Shown here piece by piece: positions 10,159-18,203 of a DNA stretch of 64,000 bases. Each line of letters begins with the position of its first letter. Positions within the stretch are counted from its first letter, which is position 1. Location: NCBI RefSeq assembly GCF_020404405.1, contig NZ_JAIZDA010000012.1, positions 62,001 through 126,000 on the forward strand, read 5' to 3'. The DNA comes from Novosphingobium sp. FKTRR1 (GTDB taxonomy: Bacteria; Pseudomonadota; Alphaproteobacteria; Sphingomonadales; Sphingomonadaceae). Under the pieces are notes generated by a model. The model was not told the origin of the DNA, did not search any database, and saw nothing but the letters and a program-made list of their open reading frames with translations. The position numbers and the translations under genes are program-made.

Positions 10159-11040
10159 ATGAACGCAGTCCGCCCGGCGCAGCCAAGCGCCAAGGCCACC
10201 ACGCCACAGGCCATTTCGGACGCGGAGTTCCTGAAGTTCCGCGAATTCTTCTATCGCCGCACCGGTATCCACTTCGAGAACTCCAAGCGCTATTTCGTCG
10301 ACAAGCGGCTGGTCGAGCGGATGGCCGCCACCGACAGCACCACGTTCAACAGTTGGTTTTCGGTGCTGCGCTCCGATCCGTCGGGCGCCGAGATGCAGGC
10401 GCTGATCAACGTGATGACGGTCAACGAGACGTATTTCCTGCGCGAGGAGTATCAATTTGCCGCGCTGGTCGGCTCGGTCCTGCCCGATGTGGTTGCACGC
10501 AAGCGCGACACCAGGCCGATCCGGATCTGGTGCATGCCGTCCTCGTCGGGCGAGGAGCCCTATACCGTGGCGATGGTGCTGCTGGAGCGCTGGGCGGGGC
10601 TCAAGGACTGGGATGTCGAGATCATCTCGTCGGACATCGACACCGATATCCTGACCAAGGCGCGCATTGGCCATTACCATGACCGCTCGGTGCAACACCT
10701 GCCGCAAAGCTGGCTGAAGAAGTACTTCGCGCGCAAGGCTGATGGCTGGCAGATCAACGACACCTTGCGCGGCGCGGTGGAGTTCAGCCGCTGCAACCTG
10801 TGCCTGCCGCAGGAAACCGCGCACTATCGCGACTTCGATGTCGTGTTCTGCCGCAACCTGCTGATCTATTTCGACGATGCCTCGCGCCGGATCGCGGCAG
10901 AGGCCTTGTACGAGGCGCTCAATCCGGGCGGCTACGTGATGCTGGGCCATTCGGAATCGATGAGCCGGATTTCCTCGCTGTTTCGCGTCCGCCGCTTTCC
11001 CGACGCGCTGGCCTACCAAAAGCCACAGGAGGTGGCATGA
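10159..11040 (+). CDS. cheR: Chemotaxis protein methyltransferase CheR
   Basis: 293 residues. An N-terminal helical domain (about 20-95) carries FYRRTGIHF and VNETYFLRE. The SAM-binding domain has the motif IRIWCMPSSSGEEPYTVAM, a slightly altered form of the usual CheR SAM loop, then DVVFCRNLLIYFD. It methylates receptor glutamates using S-adenosylmethionine, opposing CheB. The stop codon overlaps the start of the following response regulator (ATGA). Confidence 0.95.
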   Translation: MNAVRPAQPSAKATTPQAISDAEFLKFREFFYRRTGIHFENSKRYFVDKRLVERMAATDSTTFNSWFSVLRSDPSGAEMQALINVMTVNETYFLREEYQFAALVGSVLPDVVARKRDTRPIRIWCMPSSSGEEPYTVAMVLLERWAGLKDWDVEIISSDIDTDILTKARIGHYHDRSVQHLPQSWLKKYFARKADGWQINDTLRGAVEFSRCNLCLPQETAHYRDFDVVFCRNLLIYFDDASRRIAAEALYEALNPGGYVMLGHSESMSRISSLFRVRRFPDALAYQKPQEVA

Positions 11041-11429
11041 CACGCATTCTGGTCGTCGACGATGCGCAGACGCAGCGCCTGTACTACCGCGACGTGCTGG
11101 GCCGCGCCGGTTATGGCGTGGACGAGGCGATCGACGGGATCGAGGGGCTGGAAAAGGCGCTGGTCGATCCGTACGACCTGTACATCATCGACATCAACAT
11201 GCGCGGCATGGACGGGCTGTCGATGCTGCGCACGCTGCGGCAGGAAGACATGCCGCAAGGCGCGGTGATGATCGTGTCGAACGAGACCGGGGCCAATGTC
11301 GGCGATGCGGCGGTCAGCCTTGGCGCCAATCTGTTCTCGCCCAAACCGGTGCGCGGTGACTTGCTGCTGGCGCAAGTGCGGGCGCTGGTGGGGGCGACGC
11401 GGCCACCCGAACGGGCGCTGCGGCCATGA
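11037..11429 (+). CDS. CheY-like single-domain response regulator (first copy)
   Basis: 130 residues forming a lone receiver domain. The acidic pocket is LVVDDAQ, the phosphoacceptor Asp lies in IIDINMRGMDG, the switch Ser in IVSNE and the Lys in FSPKPVR. It has no output domain, as in CheY. It overlaps cheR by 4 bp at its start and cheA by 4 bp at its end. It is a likely phosphorylation target of CheA. Because no flagellar genes are near, the effector could be pili or another system. Confidence 0.9.
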   Translation: MTRILVVDDAQTQRLYYRDVLGRAGYGVDEAIDGIEGLEKALVDPYDLYIIDINMRGMDGLSMLRTLRQEDMPQGAVMIVSNETGANVGDAAVSLGANLFSPKPVRGDLLLAQVRALVGATRPPERALRP

Positions 11430-13702
11430 TCCATTCGCCGATCAACCCGCTGCTCGCGCAGTTTCTGGCCGAAGCCGAAGAACTGCTCGAAGGCATCGGC
11501 GCACAAATCATGGTGCTGGAAACCCGGCCGGGCGAGCCTGCCGCGATGAACGAACTGTTCCGGCTGGTGCACACGATGAAGGGCAATTCGGGGCTGTTCG
11601 ATCTGCCCGCCATGACCCGCGTGCTGCATGCCGCCGAAGACCTGCTCGACAAAGTGCGCCAGGGCAAGCTGGCGCTGACCCGCGATCATGTCGACACGCT
11701 GCTGGCGGCAATGGATTTCGTGAGCGGAATGTGCGCGCAACTGGCCACTCGGGGCGAGGTCGGCGCACAGGCCGCTCACGAAGTCCATGACGGGGCCGCC
11801 GCCGCGCTGGCACAAGGGCTGCGCGCCTTGTCGGGCGAGGGCGGGCAGGAGGACGTGGCGGTCCCGGCAGCGCCGCCGCCGGAGCAAGGCATCGATGTGC
11901 CTGCCGAAGCGATGGCTGCGGCAGCCCGGCATGGCGGCGCGCTGCATTTCCTGCGCTATCAGCCCGAAGAGGACTGCTTCTTTCGCGGCGACGATCCGTT
12001 CCACACCGCCCGGCATACCCCGCAAGTGGTCTGGCAGCGGATCATCGGGGCGCGCGCATTGCCTGCCTTGGGCGAACTCGACCCCTACCGCTGCCTGCTC
12101 GGGTTCGAGATGCTCAGCGCCGCGCCGCTGGCCGGGATCGAAGCGCATTTCCGCTATGCGATGGACCGGGTGGCTCTGTGCCCGCTGACCCCTGCGGCCG
12201 CCGACGACGGGCTGGACCGGGCGGTGCTCGCCGAAGCGCTGGCCGCGCAACGGCGCATCGTCGCGCTGACCGACGATGCGCCTTGGCGCGCGGCGCGGCT
12301 GTCCGCCGCCGGCGCGGTGGTCGCCAATCTGGCAGCGCTTTGCGGTGATCCGGCGCCCGATCTGCCCGAAGCCTGCGCGGCCGCGCTGGCAGGCAACAGC
12401 GACGCGCTGCTGGCGATCATCGACCGGTTGGCCAGCCCGGCGCCATCGGCCGCGCCTGTCGCTGCCGCTGCTGCGGCCCCTGCACCTGCAGACGATCCGG
12501 TCGACGCCGTCTCGCCCCACCCGTCACACGCCCGCAGCCTGCGCGTCGATCAGGGCAAGATCGACCGGCTGATGGGGCTGATCGGCGAGATGGTGGTGGC
12601 GCGCAACGCCCTGCCGTTTCTGGCCCAGCGTGCCGAGAAGGTTTACGGCAACCGGGACATGGCGCGCGAGATCAAGAGCCAGCACGCCGTCATCAACCGC
12701 GTTACCGAGGAAATGCAGGATGCCATCATGCGCATCCGCATGATGCCGGTCTCGGTGGTGTTTCAGCGCTTTCCCCGGCTCGTCCGCGACGTTTCGCGCA
12801 AGCTGGGCAAGGACGTCGAACTGGTGCTCGAAGGCGAGGACACCGAAGCCGACAAGGCGATCATCGAAGCGCTGGCCGACCCGCTGATCCACATCTTGCG
12901 CAACAGTCTGGATCATGGGTTCGAAACACCGGCCGAGCGCCGCGCCAATGGCAAGCCCGCCACCGGGCGCCTGACCATCCGGGCGCATCAGGAAGGCGAC
13001 CGCATCCTGCTCGACATTACCGACGATGGACGCGGCATCGATCCTGTGCGCATCCGGACCAAGGCCGTGGAAAAGGGGCTGGTCGACGCCGCCACCGCCG
13101 AGGCGATGGATGATGCAGCAGCGATCCAGTTGATCTTTGCCGCCGGGTTTTCGACCGCAGAGGCCATTTCCGATCTTTCGGGCCGGGGGGTCGGGATGGA
13201 TGCGGTGCGCAGCGCGATCGAGGCGCTCCACGGCGATGTGGCGCTGTCGAGCACCACCGGCAGCGGCACGCATCTGCGGCTTACCCTGCCGCTGTCGATG
13301 GCGGTCACGCGGGTGCTGGTGCTTGAGGCGGCAGGCCAGTTGTTCGCCATGCCGGTGGACATGGTGATCGAGACGACCCGTCTGTCCACATCCGAGATCC
13401 GCGGGATCAAGACCGAACGCACCATCCTGCGCCGCGATCGCATCCTGCCGATCCGCGAACTGAACGATCTGCTGGGGATTCCCCGGCCCGCGCGGATCGA
13501 TGACGATGGCGAACAGTCGCTGCTGGTCGCGCGGCTGGGCGAGAATGTCGTCGCGCTGGTGGTCGACGGTTTCCGCGAGACGCTCGATGTCATCCAGAAA
13601 CCGCTGACCGGCGTGCTGGCGGGGATACCCGCCTATTCGGGCGCCACGCTGATGGGCGATGGTGCGGTGCTGTTGGTGCTCAATCCAAGGATGCTGCTGT
13701 GA
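11426..13702 (+). CDS. cheA: Chemotaxis histidine kinase CheA
   Basis: 758 residues. The N-terminal Hpt domain (1-110) has the phosphorylated His in LVHTMKGN. A less conserved region (about 130-330) contains FLRYQPEEDCFFRGDDP, as in CheA proteins of alternative systems. A dimerisation helix starts near 371 (KIDRLMGLIGEMV). The ATPase domain has HILRNSLDHGFE, DDGRGID and GRGVGMD. A CheW-like domain covers about 615-758. It autophosphorylates under control of the receptor-CheW array and passes phosphate to CheY and CheB. The gene overlaps its neighbours on both sides. Confidence 0.95.
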   Translation: MIHSPINPLLAQFLAEAEELLEGIGAQIMVLETRPGEPAAMNELFRLVHTMKGNSGLFDLPAMTRVLHAAEDLLDKVRQGKLALTRDHVDTLLAAMDFVSGMCAQLATRGEVGAQAAHEVHDGAAAALAQGLRALSGEGGQEDVAVPAAPPPEQGIDVPAEAMAAAARHGGALHFLRYQPEEDCFFRGDDPFHTARHTPQVVWQRIIGARALPALGELDPYRCLLGFEMLSAAPLAGIEAHFRYAMDRVALCPLTPAAADDGLDRAVLAEALAAQRRIVALTDDAPWRAARLSAAGAVVANLAALCGDPAPDLPEACAAALAGNSDALLAIIDRLASPAPSAAPVAAAAAAPAPADDPVDAVSPHPSHARSLRVDQGKIDRLMGLIGEMVVARNALPFLAQRAEKVYGNRDMAREIKSQHAVINRVTEEMQDAIMRIRMMPVSVVFQRFPRLVRDVSRKLGKDVELVLEGEDTEADKAIIEALADPLIHILRNSLDHGFETPAERRANGKPATGRLTIRAHQEGDRILLDITDDGRGIDPVRIRTKAVEKGLVDAATAEAMDDAAAIQLIFAAGFSTAEAISDLSGRGVGMDAVRSAIEALHGDVALSSTTGSGTHLRLTLPLSMAVTRVLVLEAAGQLFAMPVDMVIETTRLSTSEIRGIKTERTILRRDRILPIRELNDLLGIPRPARIDDDGEQSLLVARLGENVVALVVDGFRETLDVIQKPLTGVLAGIPAYSGATLMGDGAVLLVLNPRMLL

Positions 13703-13941
13703 TGCCGATCCGCTTGCTGAAAACCCGTGCCGCCTTTGCAGGGGTGGTCAGCGTCGAGGAAGCCGACGCGTTGCAAGGCTGGCTTGGCGAAAAGCCCGGA
13801 CGCCGGGTCGATCTGAAGCGCTGCACCCATCTTCACCCCGCCAGCCTGCAGGTGCTGCTGTCTGCGCACATTCGCCCCGCCACCATGCCCGATGATCCGA
13901 CACTCGCGGCATGGCTCGTCCCCCTGTTTTCCGCCAACTGA
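13702..13941 (+). CDS. Small STAS-like protein of the che operon
   Basis: A 79-residue acidic/neutral protein with a pattern like a shortened STAS or anti-anti-sigma fold (GRRVDLKRCTHLHPASLQVLL, where the Asp-Leu-x-x-Cys segment sits at the usual strand-helix turn). Its ATG overlaps the cheA stop (TGATG). A GTG codon directly before it would add one residue. It lies between cheA and the second cheY, so translational coupling is clear. The function is not known. STAS-like proteins in this position may bind the response regulator or act as a phospho-switch, but the usual phosphorylatable serine is not evident. Confidence 0.7.
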   Translation: MPIRLLKTRAAFAGVVSVEEADALQGWLGEKPGRRVDLKRCTHLHPASLQVLLSAHIRPATMPDDPTLAAWLVPLFSAN

Positions 13942-13952
13942 CAGGAAGTCCC

Positions 13953-14327
13953 ATGGCCAAGACCATCATGATCGTCGATGATTCCGCCACGATGCTGCTT
14001 TCCTTGCGCTCGACGCTGGAAATGAATGGCTACAAGGTCGAGGCGGCCAGCGATGGCCAGGCCGCGGTCGATCGGCTGGCGACAGGCATCAAGCCCGACC
14101 TCATCATCACCGACATCAACATGCCGCGCATGGGCGGGCTGGACCTGATCCGCCATGTGCGCGGCTTGCCCGCGTTCCGCTTTACCCCGATCCTGACGCT
14201 GACCACCGAAAGCCAGACCGATATCCGTGATCAGGGCCGCCGACTGGGCGCTACCGGCTGGCTGGTGAAGCCCGTGGCCGGACCGGCGCTGATCGGCGTG
14301 ATCAAGCAGGTTCTGCCGGGCGGATGA
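13953..14327 (+). CDS. cheY: CheY-like response regulator (second copy)
   Basis: 124 residues, a classical CheY: IVDDSATM acidic pocket, phosphoacceptor Asp in IITDINMPRMGG, switch Thr in LTLTTESQ and Lys in GWLVKPV. The ATG at 13953 follows AGGAAG; an upstream ATG at 13911 overlaps the previous gene and adds 14 unneeded residues. It is closer to canonical CheY than the first copy, so the two may compete for CheA, one acting as output and the other as phosphate sink. That division is inference. Confidence 0.92.
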   Translation: MAKTIMIVDDSATMLLSLRSTLEMNGYKVEAASDGQAAVDRLATGIKPDLIITDINMPRMGGLDLIRHVRGLPAFRFTPILTLTTESQTDIRDQGRRLGATGWLVKPVAGPALIGVIKQVLPGG

Positions 14328-14365
14328 CTTCAGACAGAGGGAAATGAGCGGCAGATAGCAGCGCG

Positions 14366-15571
14366 ATGATCGATCTTCTTGCAAGTCTGGGGCCCGCAAG
14401 CTTGAGCCTGGGCGGTGCCGCACTGGTGCTGGCTGGCACCCATGCGCTCGCGTTCCGCGCCGGGCGCAGGCAAGTGGTGCGATCAGGCCCCGCTACAGAG
14501 CATGAGACGCGGCCGGAAGCGGAGGACGACGCGGACGAGGATACTGGCTGGGCCGCCGCCGCACCGCCGCAGCCAGTGCTGGTTGTCGACAACGATCAGC
14601 CCGCCCGCTCGGCCTTGCGCGCGCTCGATGCCGAATTCGGCGCGGTACCGGTCTATGTCGAGACGCTGCTGCGCCAGATCGAGGGGGTCAAGACCGACGC
14701 CGAAGCGGGTATCGCGCTGGTCATTCACGAAGTGGACGCCATCAACGGGCAGGCGCGCGACCAGATCGGCCGGATGCATGCCTCGCTCGATGGCAGCGAG
14801 GCGCTGGCCCGGTCCAGCGCCCGACCGCGCGAGATCATCGGCAATCTGCAGGCGACGCTCGATGAACGGACCGCCCAGATCCGCACCAATTTTGACAGCC
14901 TGTCCGAGCTTGCGCAGGAATTCCAGTCCTTGCGCCCGATCATCGACACGATGGCGGCCATTGCCGACCAGGCCTATTTCCTGTCGATCAACGCGGCAGT
15001 CGAAGCCGCACGCGCCGGGTCTGCGGGGGCGGCCTTCGCGCTGGTTGCCGGTGAAGTGCGCGCGCTGTCCAAGCTGACGCAGAACGCCTCGAAAGAGATC
15101 GGCGCGGGGATCGCCACGTTCACCCGCCGGATGCACGAGGAACTCGACCGCGCTCGGCCGCAGGCGGAAGGATCGAGCTGCGAGCTTGACCGGCTGATCA
15201 GCGAACTGAACGAGATTCAGGGCAACCTGGCGACGGCGGGGCAGGAGCTTTCGTCCATGATCCAGTCGATGGATGGCGGCCACCGTCAGATGGTCGAGCG
15301 GCTGTCGACCATTCTGGGACACGTGCAGTTTCAGGACGTGATCTGCCAAAGGCTTGAGCAAGTCGGCGAGGCGATCGGCGAACTGGGCGATCACGTGTGC
15401 GACAGCGTGGCCTCGGCGCGGCTGGGCAAGCCCCCGCCCGCCCCGTCGCTCGACGAGCGGTTGCAGGCGCAGCAATCGCGCTATGTCATGCACAGCCAAC
15501 GCGCGGCGCATGCGCAAGTGACCGGAGACGATGTCCAGACAGACCTCGCTCCCCGCATCGAACTGTTCTGA
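14366..15571 (+). CDS. Membrane-anchored short methyl-accepting chemotaxis protein
   Basis: 401 residues. A single hydrophobic segment lies at about 5-32, followed directly by an acidic linker and a coiled coil; there is no periplasmic domain and no HAMP. The signalling tip is at about 200-235 (IADQAYFLSINAAVEAA), a variant of the MCP tip. Toward the C-terminus the segment GHVQFQDVICQRLEQV matches a motif seen in MCPs encoded inside chemosensory operons. It is probably the membrane-associated receptor of this system. The ribosome binding site is weak and the start is moderately certain. It closes the che operon. Confidence 0.85.
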   Translation: MIDLLASLGPASLSLGGAALVLAGTHALAFRAGRRQVVRSGPATEHETRPEAEDDADEDTGWAAAAPPQPVLVVDNDQPARSALRALDAEFGAVPVYVETLLRQIEGVKTDAEAGIALVIHEVDAINGQARDQIGRMHASLDGSEALARSSARPREIIGNLQATLDERTAQIRTNFDSLSELAQEFQSLRPIIDTMAAIADQAYFLSINAAVEAARAGSAGAAFALVAGEVRALSKLTQNASKEIGAGIATFTRRMHEELDRARPQAEGSSCELDRLISELNEIQGNLATAGQELSSMIQSMDGGHRQMVERLSTILGHVQFQDVICQRLEQVGEAIGELGDHVCDSVASARLGKPPPAPSLDERLQAQQSRYVMHSQRAAHAQVTGDDVQTDLAPRIELF

Positions 15572-15609
15572 GCGACCGGACCTGAGCGGCCGGACCTGAG
15601 CGGCTGGGC
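15568..15609. repeat. Three tandem 14-bp repeats between convergent genes
   Basis: Units at 15568-15581, 15582-15595 and 15596-15609 share CTGAGCGRCCGGAC; the third copy is degenerate. The array includes the stop codon of the MCP gene and ends next to the convergent DoxX gene. It may form weak hairpins but shows no T-run. Confidence 0.7.
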
Positions 15610-15610
15610 A

Positions 15611-16066
15611 TCAGCGCCCCGCGCCGGTCTTGCCTCCCAGCAGGTGGTCGAGCGAGAGCGAGCCGCCGCCCTTGGCCAGCAGCGGCAGCAACAGGCCTGC
15701 CCAGCTCATGTGGGTCGGCCAGGCGTCGGGATAGACGAATACCTCGATCACGAACGTCATGCCCAGCAGGCCCAGCGCGCCGATCCGGGTGAACAGGCCG
15801 AAGAACAGCAGCGCCGAAAAAAGGTGCTCGGATATCGTCGCTGCATAAGCCGCGATGTGCGGCGGGATCAGCGGCAGGGCATAGTCCGTCGCAAACAGAT
15901 CGAACGTGCCGTCGGTGATGGTGAACCAGCCTTCCACTTTGGCGCGGCCCGACATGAAGAAGATGGAAGCGGCTCCCAACCGGGCGACCAGCAGCAGCAG
16001 CGATTCGGGCAACAGGCGCCGGGCAAGCGCGGCGGCTTTGCCATGGACAGCGATCAGGGCTTGCAT
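15611..16066 (-). CDS. DoxX-family membrane protein of the bufferin island (BufD-like)
   Basis: 151 residues with about four membrane segments and the DoxX signature region (ARLGAASIFFMSGRAKVEGW). DoxX-like proteins accompany bufferin precursors and are sometimes called BufD; the biochemical role is not known, although a redox or copper-linked membrane function is likely. The ATG at 16066 was chosen because GGAGAAAG precedes it; a longer frame to 16114 has no such support. It lies 84 bp downstream of the bufA1 precursor on the same strand and is probably co-transcribed from the SigF-type promoter at 16506-16532. Confidence 0.85.
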   Translation of the reverse strand: MQALIAVHGKAAALARRLLPESLLLLVARLGAASIFFMSGRAKVEGWFTITDGTFDLFATDYALPLIPPHIAAYAATISEHLFSALLFFGLFTRIGALGLLGMTFVIEVFVYPDAWPTHMSWAGLLLPLLAKGGGSLSLDHLLGGKTGAGR

Positions 16067-16125
16067 CGGGTCTTTCTCCAGCACTGGGCAGGTCCGTCGC
16101 TCGGCCGTCAGCAACGGCGAGCGAC

Positions 16126-16160
16126 GGGTGCGTTCAGGCCTTGGGTGCGTTCAGGCCTTG
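16126..16160. repeat. 17-bp tandem duplication over the stop codon of bufA1
   Basis: GGGTGCGTTCAGGCCTTG occurs at 16126-16143 and again at 16143-16160, a period of 17 bp. The second copy contains the TGA of the bufA1 gene, so the first copy is a spare, now non-coding duplicate of the gene end. It looks like a recent replication slippage. Confidence 0.8.
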
Positions 16161-16426
16161 GGGGTGAGCGAGCCGAAGCCGTGCGGGGTCTTGGTAGTGG
16201 TGCAGGTGCCGATCTTCACGGCCTTCCACGCATTGCCCTGATAGTCCTTGACCGACGTGCTGGCGCAGCTGGTCCCGGCACCGGCCTTGCAGTCGTTCTT
16301 GCCGGCGGGCGCGATGCCATAGCACTTTTCGGTCTTGGGGGCGTCAGCCGCATGGGCGGCAGTTGCCGAGATGGCTCCGGCGGCAGCGAGGGTCAGTGCG
16401 GCGGCGGCGGCTTGGGCAAAGTTCAT
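16151..16426 (-). CDS. bufA1: BufA1-family bufferin precursor (DUF2282)
   Basis: 91 residues. A signal peptide is cleaved near AHA/ADAP (26/27). The mature part has four cysteines (C35, C46, C54, C75) in the DUF2282 pattern [17 protein letters not shown], then SC and GTC. Bufferins are exported RiPPs in which cysteines are converted to copper-binding thiooxazoles by the BufB/BufC pair. Here BufB and BufC are encoded on the other strand, 1.8 kb away, next to a second precursor, so they must act in trans. The C-terminal extension after the last cysteine is longer than the minimal family pattern. A SigF-type promoter lies 80 bp upstream. Confidence 0.88.
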   Translation of the reverse strand: MNFAQAAAAALTLAAAGAISATAAHAADAPKTEKCYGIAPAGKNDCKAGAGTSCASTSVKDYQGNAWKAVKIGTCTTTKTPHGFGSLTPKA

Positions 16427-16505
16427 GGTCGTGCTCCTGTGGATGAATCGGGAAACCGGATCGATGTCGCCGTGCCGATGATCCGACCCGGTTGACGCAA
16501 CGCCT

Positions 16506-16532
16506 TTCGGAGGAATGCGGCATCCGGTTACA
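16506..16532 (-). promoter_or_regulatory. SigF-type ECF promoter of bufA1-doxX
   Basis: On the minus strand TGTAACC (16532-16526) is followed after exactly 16 bp by CGAA (16509-16506). The same pattern precedes the sigma gene and bufA2. It agrees with the published Caulobacter SigF promoter type as I recall it. Confidence 0.75.
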
Positions 16533-16563
16533 GAATATGTTTTTGTCGCGCGGCGCCCCGCCG

Positions 16564-16590
16564 TGTAACCAATCGCCCTGGCTGCACGTA
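16564..16590 (+). promoter_or_regulatory. SigF-type ECF promoter of the sigma gene (autoregulation)
   Basis: TGTAACC at 16564-16570, 16-bp spacer, then CGTA at 16587-16590, 18 bp before the sigma factor start codon. The leader is short. The -10 differs from the other two sites by one base. Confidence 0.65.
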
Positions 16591-16608
16591 AGGATACGCG
16601 AAGGCACT

Positions 16609-17142
16609 ATGCGAGCAGGCGAAGCACAGCTTAAGGCGTGGATGATCGGCGGCCTGAACGGCGACGCCGCATCACAGGCGCGGCTGCTGCGCGCGATCGT
16701 CCCGATCGTCACGGCGTTCTACCGGCGTCGCATGCAACATGGCCAAAGCGATATCGACGATCTGGTGCAGGAAACGCTGATCGCGGTGCACACCCGCCGC
16801 GCCACCTACGATCCGGAACGACCATTCGGCGGCTGGTTGTTCGCGATCGCGCGCTACAAGATGATCGACCATTTCCGCAAAAGCGGACGGACCTGCACGA
16901 TCGAGGGGCTGGAGGACATTCTCGTGGCCGAAGGGTTCGAGGATTCCAGCGGTGCCCGGATGGACATCGACCGGCTGCTGGATGATCTGCCGACCAAGCA
17001 GTCCGATGCCATTCGCGCCACCCGGATCGAGGGGCTGAGCACGGCCGAAGCGGCGGCCCGTCAGAACATCGGGGAATCGGACATCAAGGTATCGGTGCAT
17101 CGCGGCCTGAAAGCGCTGGCGGCCCGGATCAGAGGCGAATGA
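16609..17142 (+). CDS. sigF: ECF sigma factor, SigF-like
   Basis: 177 residues. Region 2 carries DIDDLVQETLIAVH and PFGGWLFAIARYKMIDHFR; region 4 carries LPTKQSDAIRATRIEGLSTAEAAA and a helix-turn-helix. It lacks extra domains, as in ECF factors. The ATG at 16609 starts the conserved part; a frame open to 16492 would overlap the promoter and was rejected. The stop overlaps the start of the NrsF-type anti-sigma. In Caulobacter the SigF/NrsF pair responds to metal stress and drives bufferin operons, which fits the neighbours here exactly. Confidence 0.9.
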   Translation: MRAGEAQLKAWMIGGLNGDAASQARLLRAIVPIVTAFYRRRMQHGQSDIDDLVQETLIAVHTRRATYDPERPFGGWLFAIARYKMIDHFRKSGRTCTIEGLEDILVAEGFEDSSGARMDIDRLLDDLPTKQSDAIRATRIEGLSTAEAAARQNIGESDIKVSVHRGLKALAARIRGE

Positions 17143-17786
17143 CAGTGAATACCGACCAACTCATCGAAGCCCTTGTGCGCGATACGCCTCCGGTTCCGCG
17201 CCGCGCCGTCGGTCGGCGGCTGGTTGCCGGTATCGCCGCAGGAGCGCTCGGCACCTTCCTGTTGGTCGCCTTGTGGCTGGGCTTCAATCCCGATCTGGCC
17301 ACGGCGATCCGCCATTATTCGTTCTGGATGAAGTGGGGCTATACGCTGTCGCTCGGGGCTTGCGCGGTCGCGGCGACGGCGCGTCTTGCCCGCCCCGACG
17401 GGGATGCGGCTGGCTGGCTGTGGGTGATGGCGCTGCCGGTGCTGGCCCTCGCCGCGATCGGTGTGTTCGAGATGAGCCATGTGCCATCGGCGCAGTGGCT
17501 GGCGATGTGGCTGGGCCAAAGCTGGAGTATCTGCTCGGCGCGGGTGTTCCTGCTGTCGCTGCCGATCTTTGGCGGGCTCTTGTGGTCGTTCCGCAGTCTG
17601 GCGCCAACGCGGCTGCGCGCGGCGGGCGCCACCGCAGGGCTGACCGCCGGGGCCTGGGCCGCCACGCTCTATTGCCTGCATTGCCCCGAGGTGTCGGCGA
17701 TCTTCGTGCTGACCTGGTACACGCTGGGCATCGGCATGGCGGCCTCGGTCGGCGCGTTCGTGGGGCCGCGCCTGTTGCGCTGGTAA
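17139..17786 (+). CDS. nrsF: NrsF-type anti-sigma factor (DUF1109)
   Basis: 215 residues with about six membrane segments after an N-terminal cytosolic stretch (DQLIEALVRDTPPVPRRAV), the usual DUF1109 layout. Two cysteines in conserved positions, C132 (WSICSARV) and C182 (YCLHCPE), match those reported as required for metal-triggered release of sigma by the Caulobacter homologue. It is thought to hold SigF at the membrane until the metal signal arrives. It is translationally coupled to the sigma gene (ATGA). Confidence 0.9.
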   Translation: MTVNTDQLIEALVRDTPPVPRRAVGRRLVAGIAAGALGTFLLVALWLGFNPDLATAIRHYSFWMKWGYTLSLGACAVAATARLARPDGDAAGWLWVMALPVLALAAIGVFEMSHVPSAQWLAMWLGQSWSICSARVFLLSLPIFGGLLWSFRSLAPTRLRAAGATAGLTAGAWAATLYCLHCPEVSAIFVLTWYTLGIGMAASVGAFVGPRLLRW

Positions 17787-17798
17787 TTCGTGCAGGGC

Positions 17799-17825
17799 TG
17801 TAACCATCGTTTCGGTCAGCCCGAA
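17799..17825 (+). promoter_or_regulatory. SigF-type ECF promoter of bufA2-bufB-bufC
   Basis: TGTAACC at 17799-17805, a 16-bp spacer and CGAA at 17822-17825, 44 bp before the bufA2 start. This is identical in both hexamer-like elements and spacing to the bufA1 promoter. Confidence 0.78.
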
Positions 17826-17868
17826 TAGCAGGTGCCGCACCCGGCACATGACATTCAGGAGCCATCCG

Positions 17869-18138
17869 ATGAACACGCTTTCTTCCGGTCTTACTTTCGC
17901 CGCCAGCGCCGCCGTGATCGCCGTTGCCGCCGCCGCCGTCGCCACCCCGGCGATGGCCGCCACCAAGGACACGGCCGAGGTCCATTGCTATGGCGTCAAC
18001 ACCTGCAAGGGCACCTCGGACTGCAAATCGTTCGGTCACGACTGCAAGGGCCAGAACGAATGCAAGGGGCAGGGCTTCAAGACGCTGACCATCAAGCAGT
18101 GCAAGGCCGAAGGCGGCAGCCTGACCGAAACCAAGTAA
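17869..18138 (+). CDS. bufA2: BufA2-family bufferin precursor
   Basis: 89 residues. The signal peptide ends near AMA/ATKD (30/31). The mature peptide is lysine-rich with six cysteines (C40, C46, C52, C59, C65, C78) in the CYGVNTCKG / DCKGQNECKGQGF pattern of the BufA2 family. The cysteines are the expected targets for conversion to copper-chelating thiooxazoles by BufB with BufC, encoded just downstream. AGGAG precedes the chosen ATG at 17869; an in-frame ATG at 17848 lies closer to the promoter and was rejected. Confidence 0.9.
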   Translation: MNTLSSGLTFAASAAVIAVAAAAVATPAMAATKDTAEVHCYGVNTCKGTSDCKSFGHDCKGQNECKGQGFKTLTIKQCKAEGGSLTETK

Positions 18139-18203
18139 GTCCAAGGCCGTCGATGCCGTCGCCCTGCAGGTGGGGTGACGGCATCGTGCTTGCGGAGCAG
18201 CCC

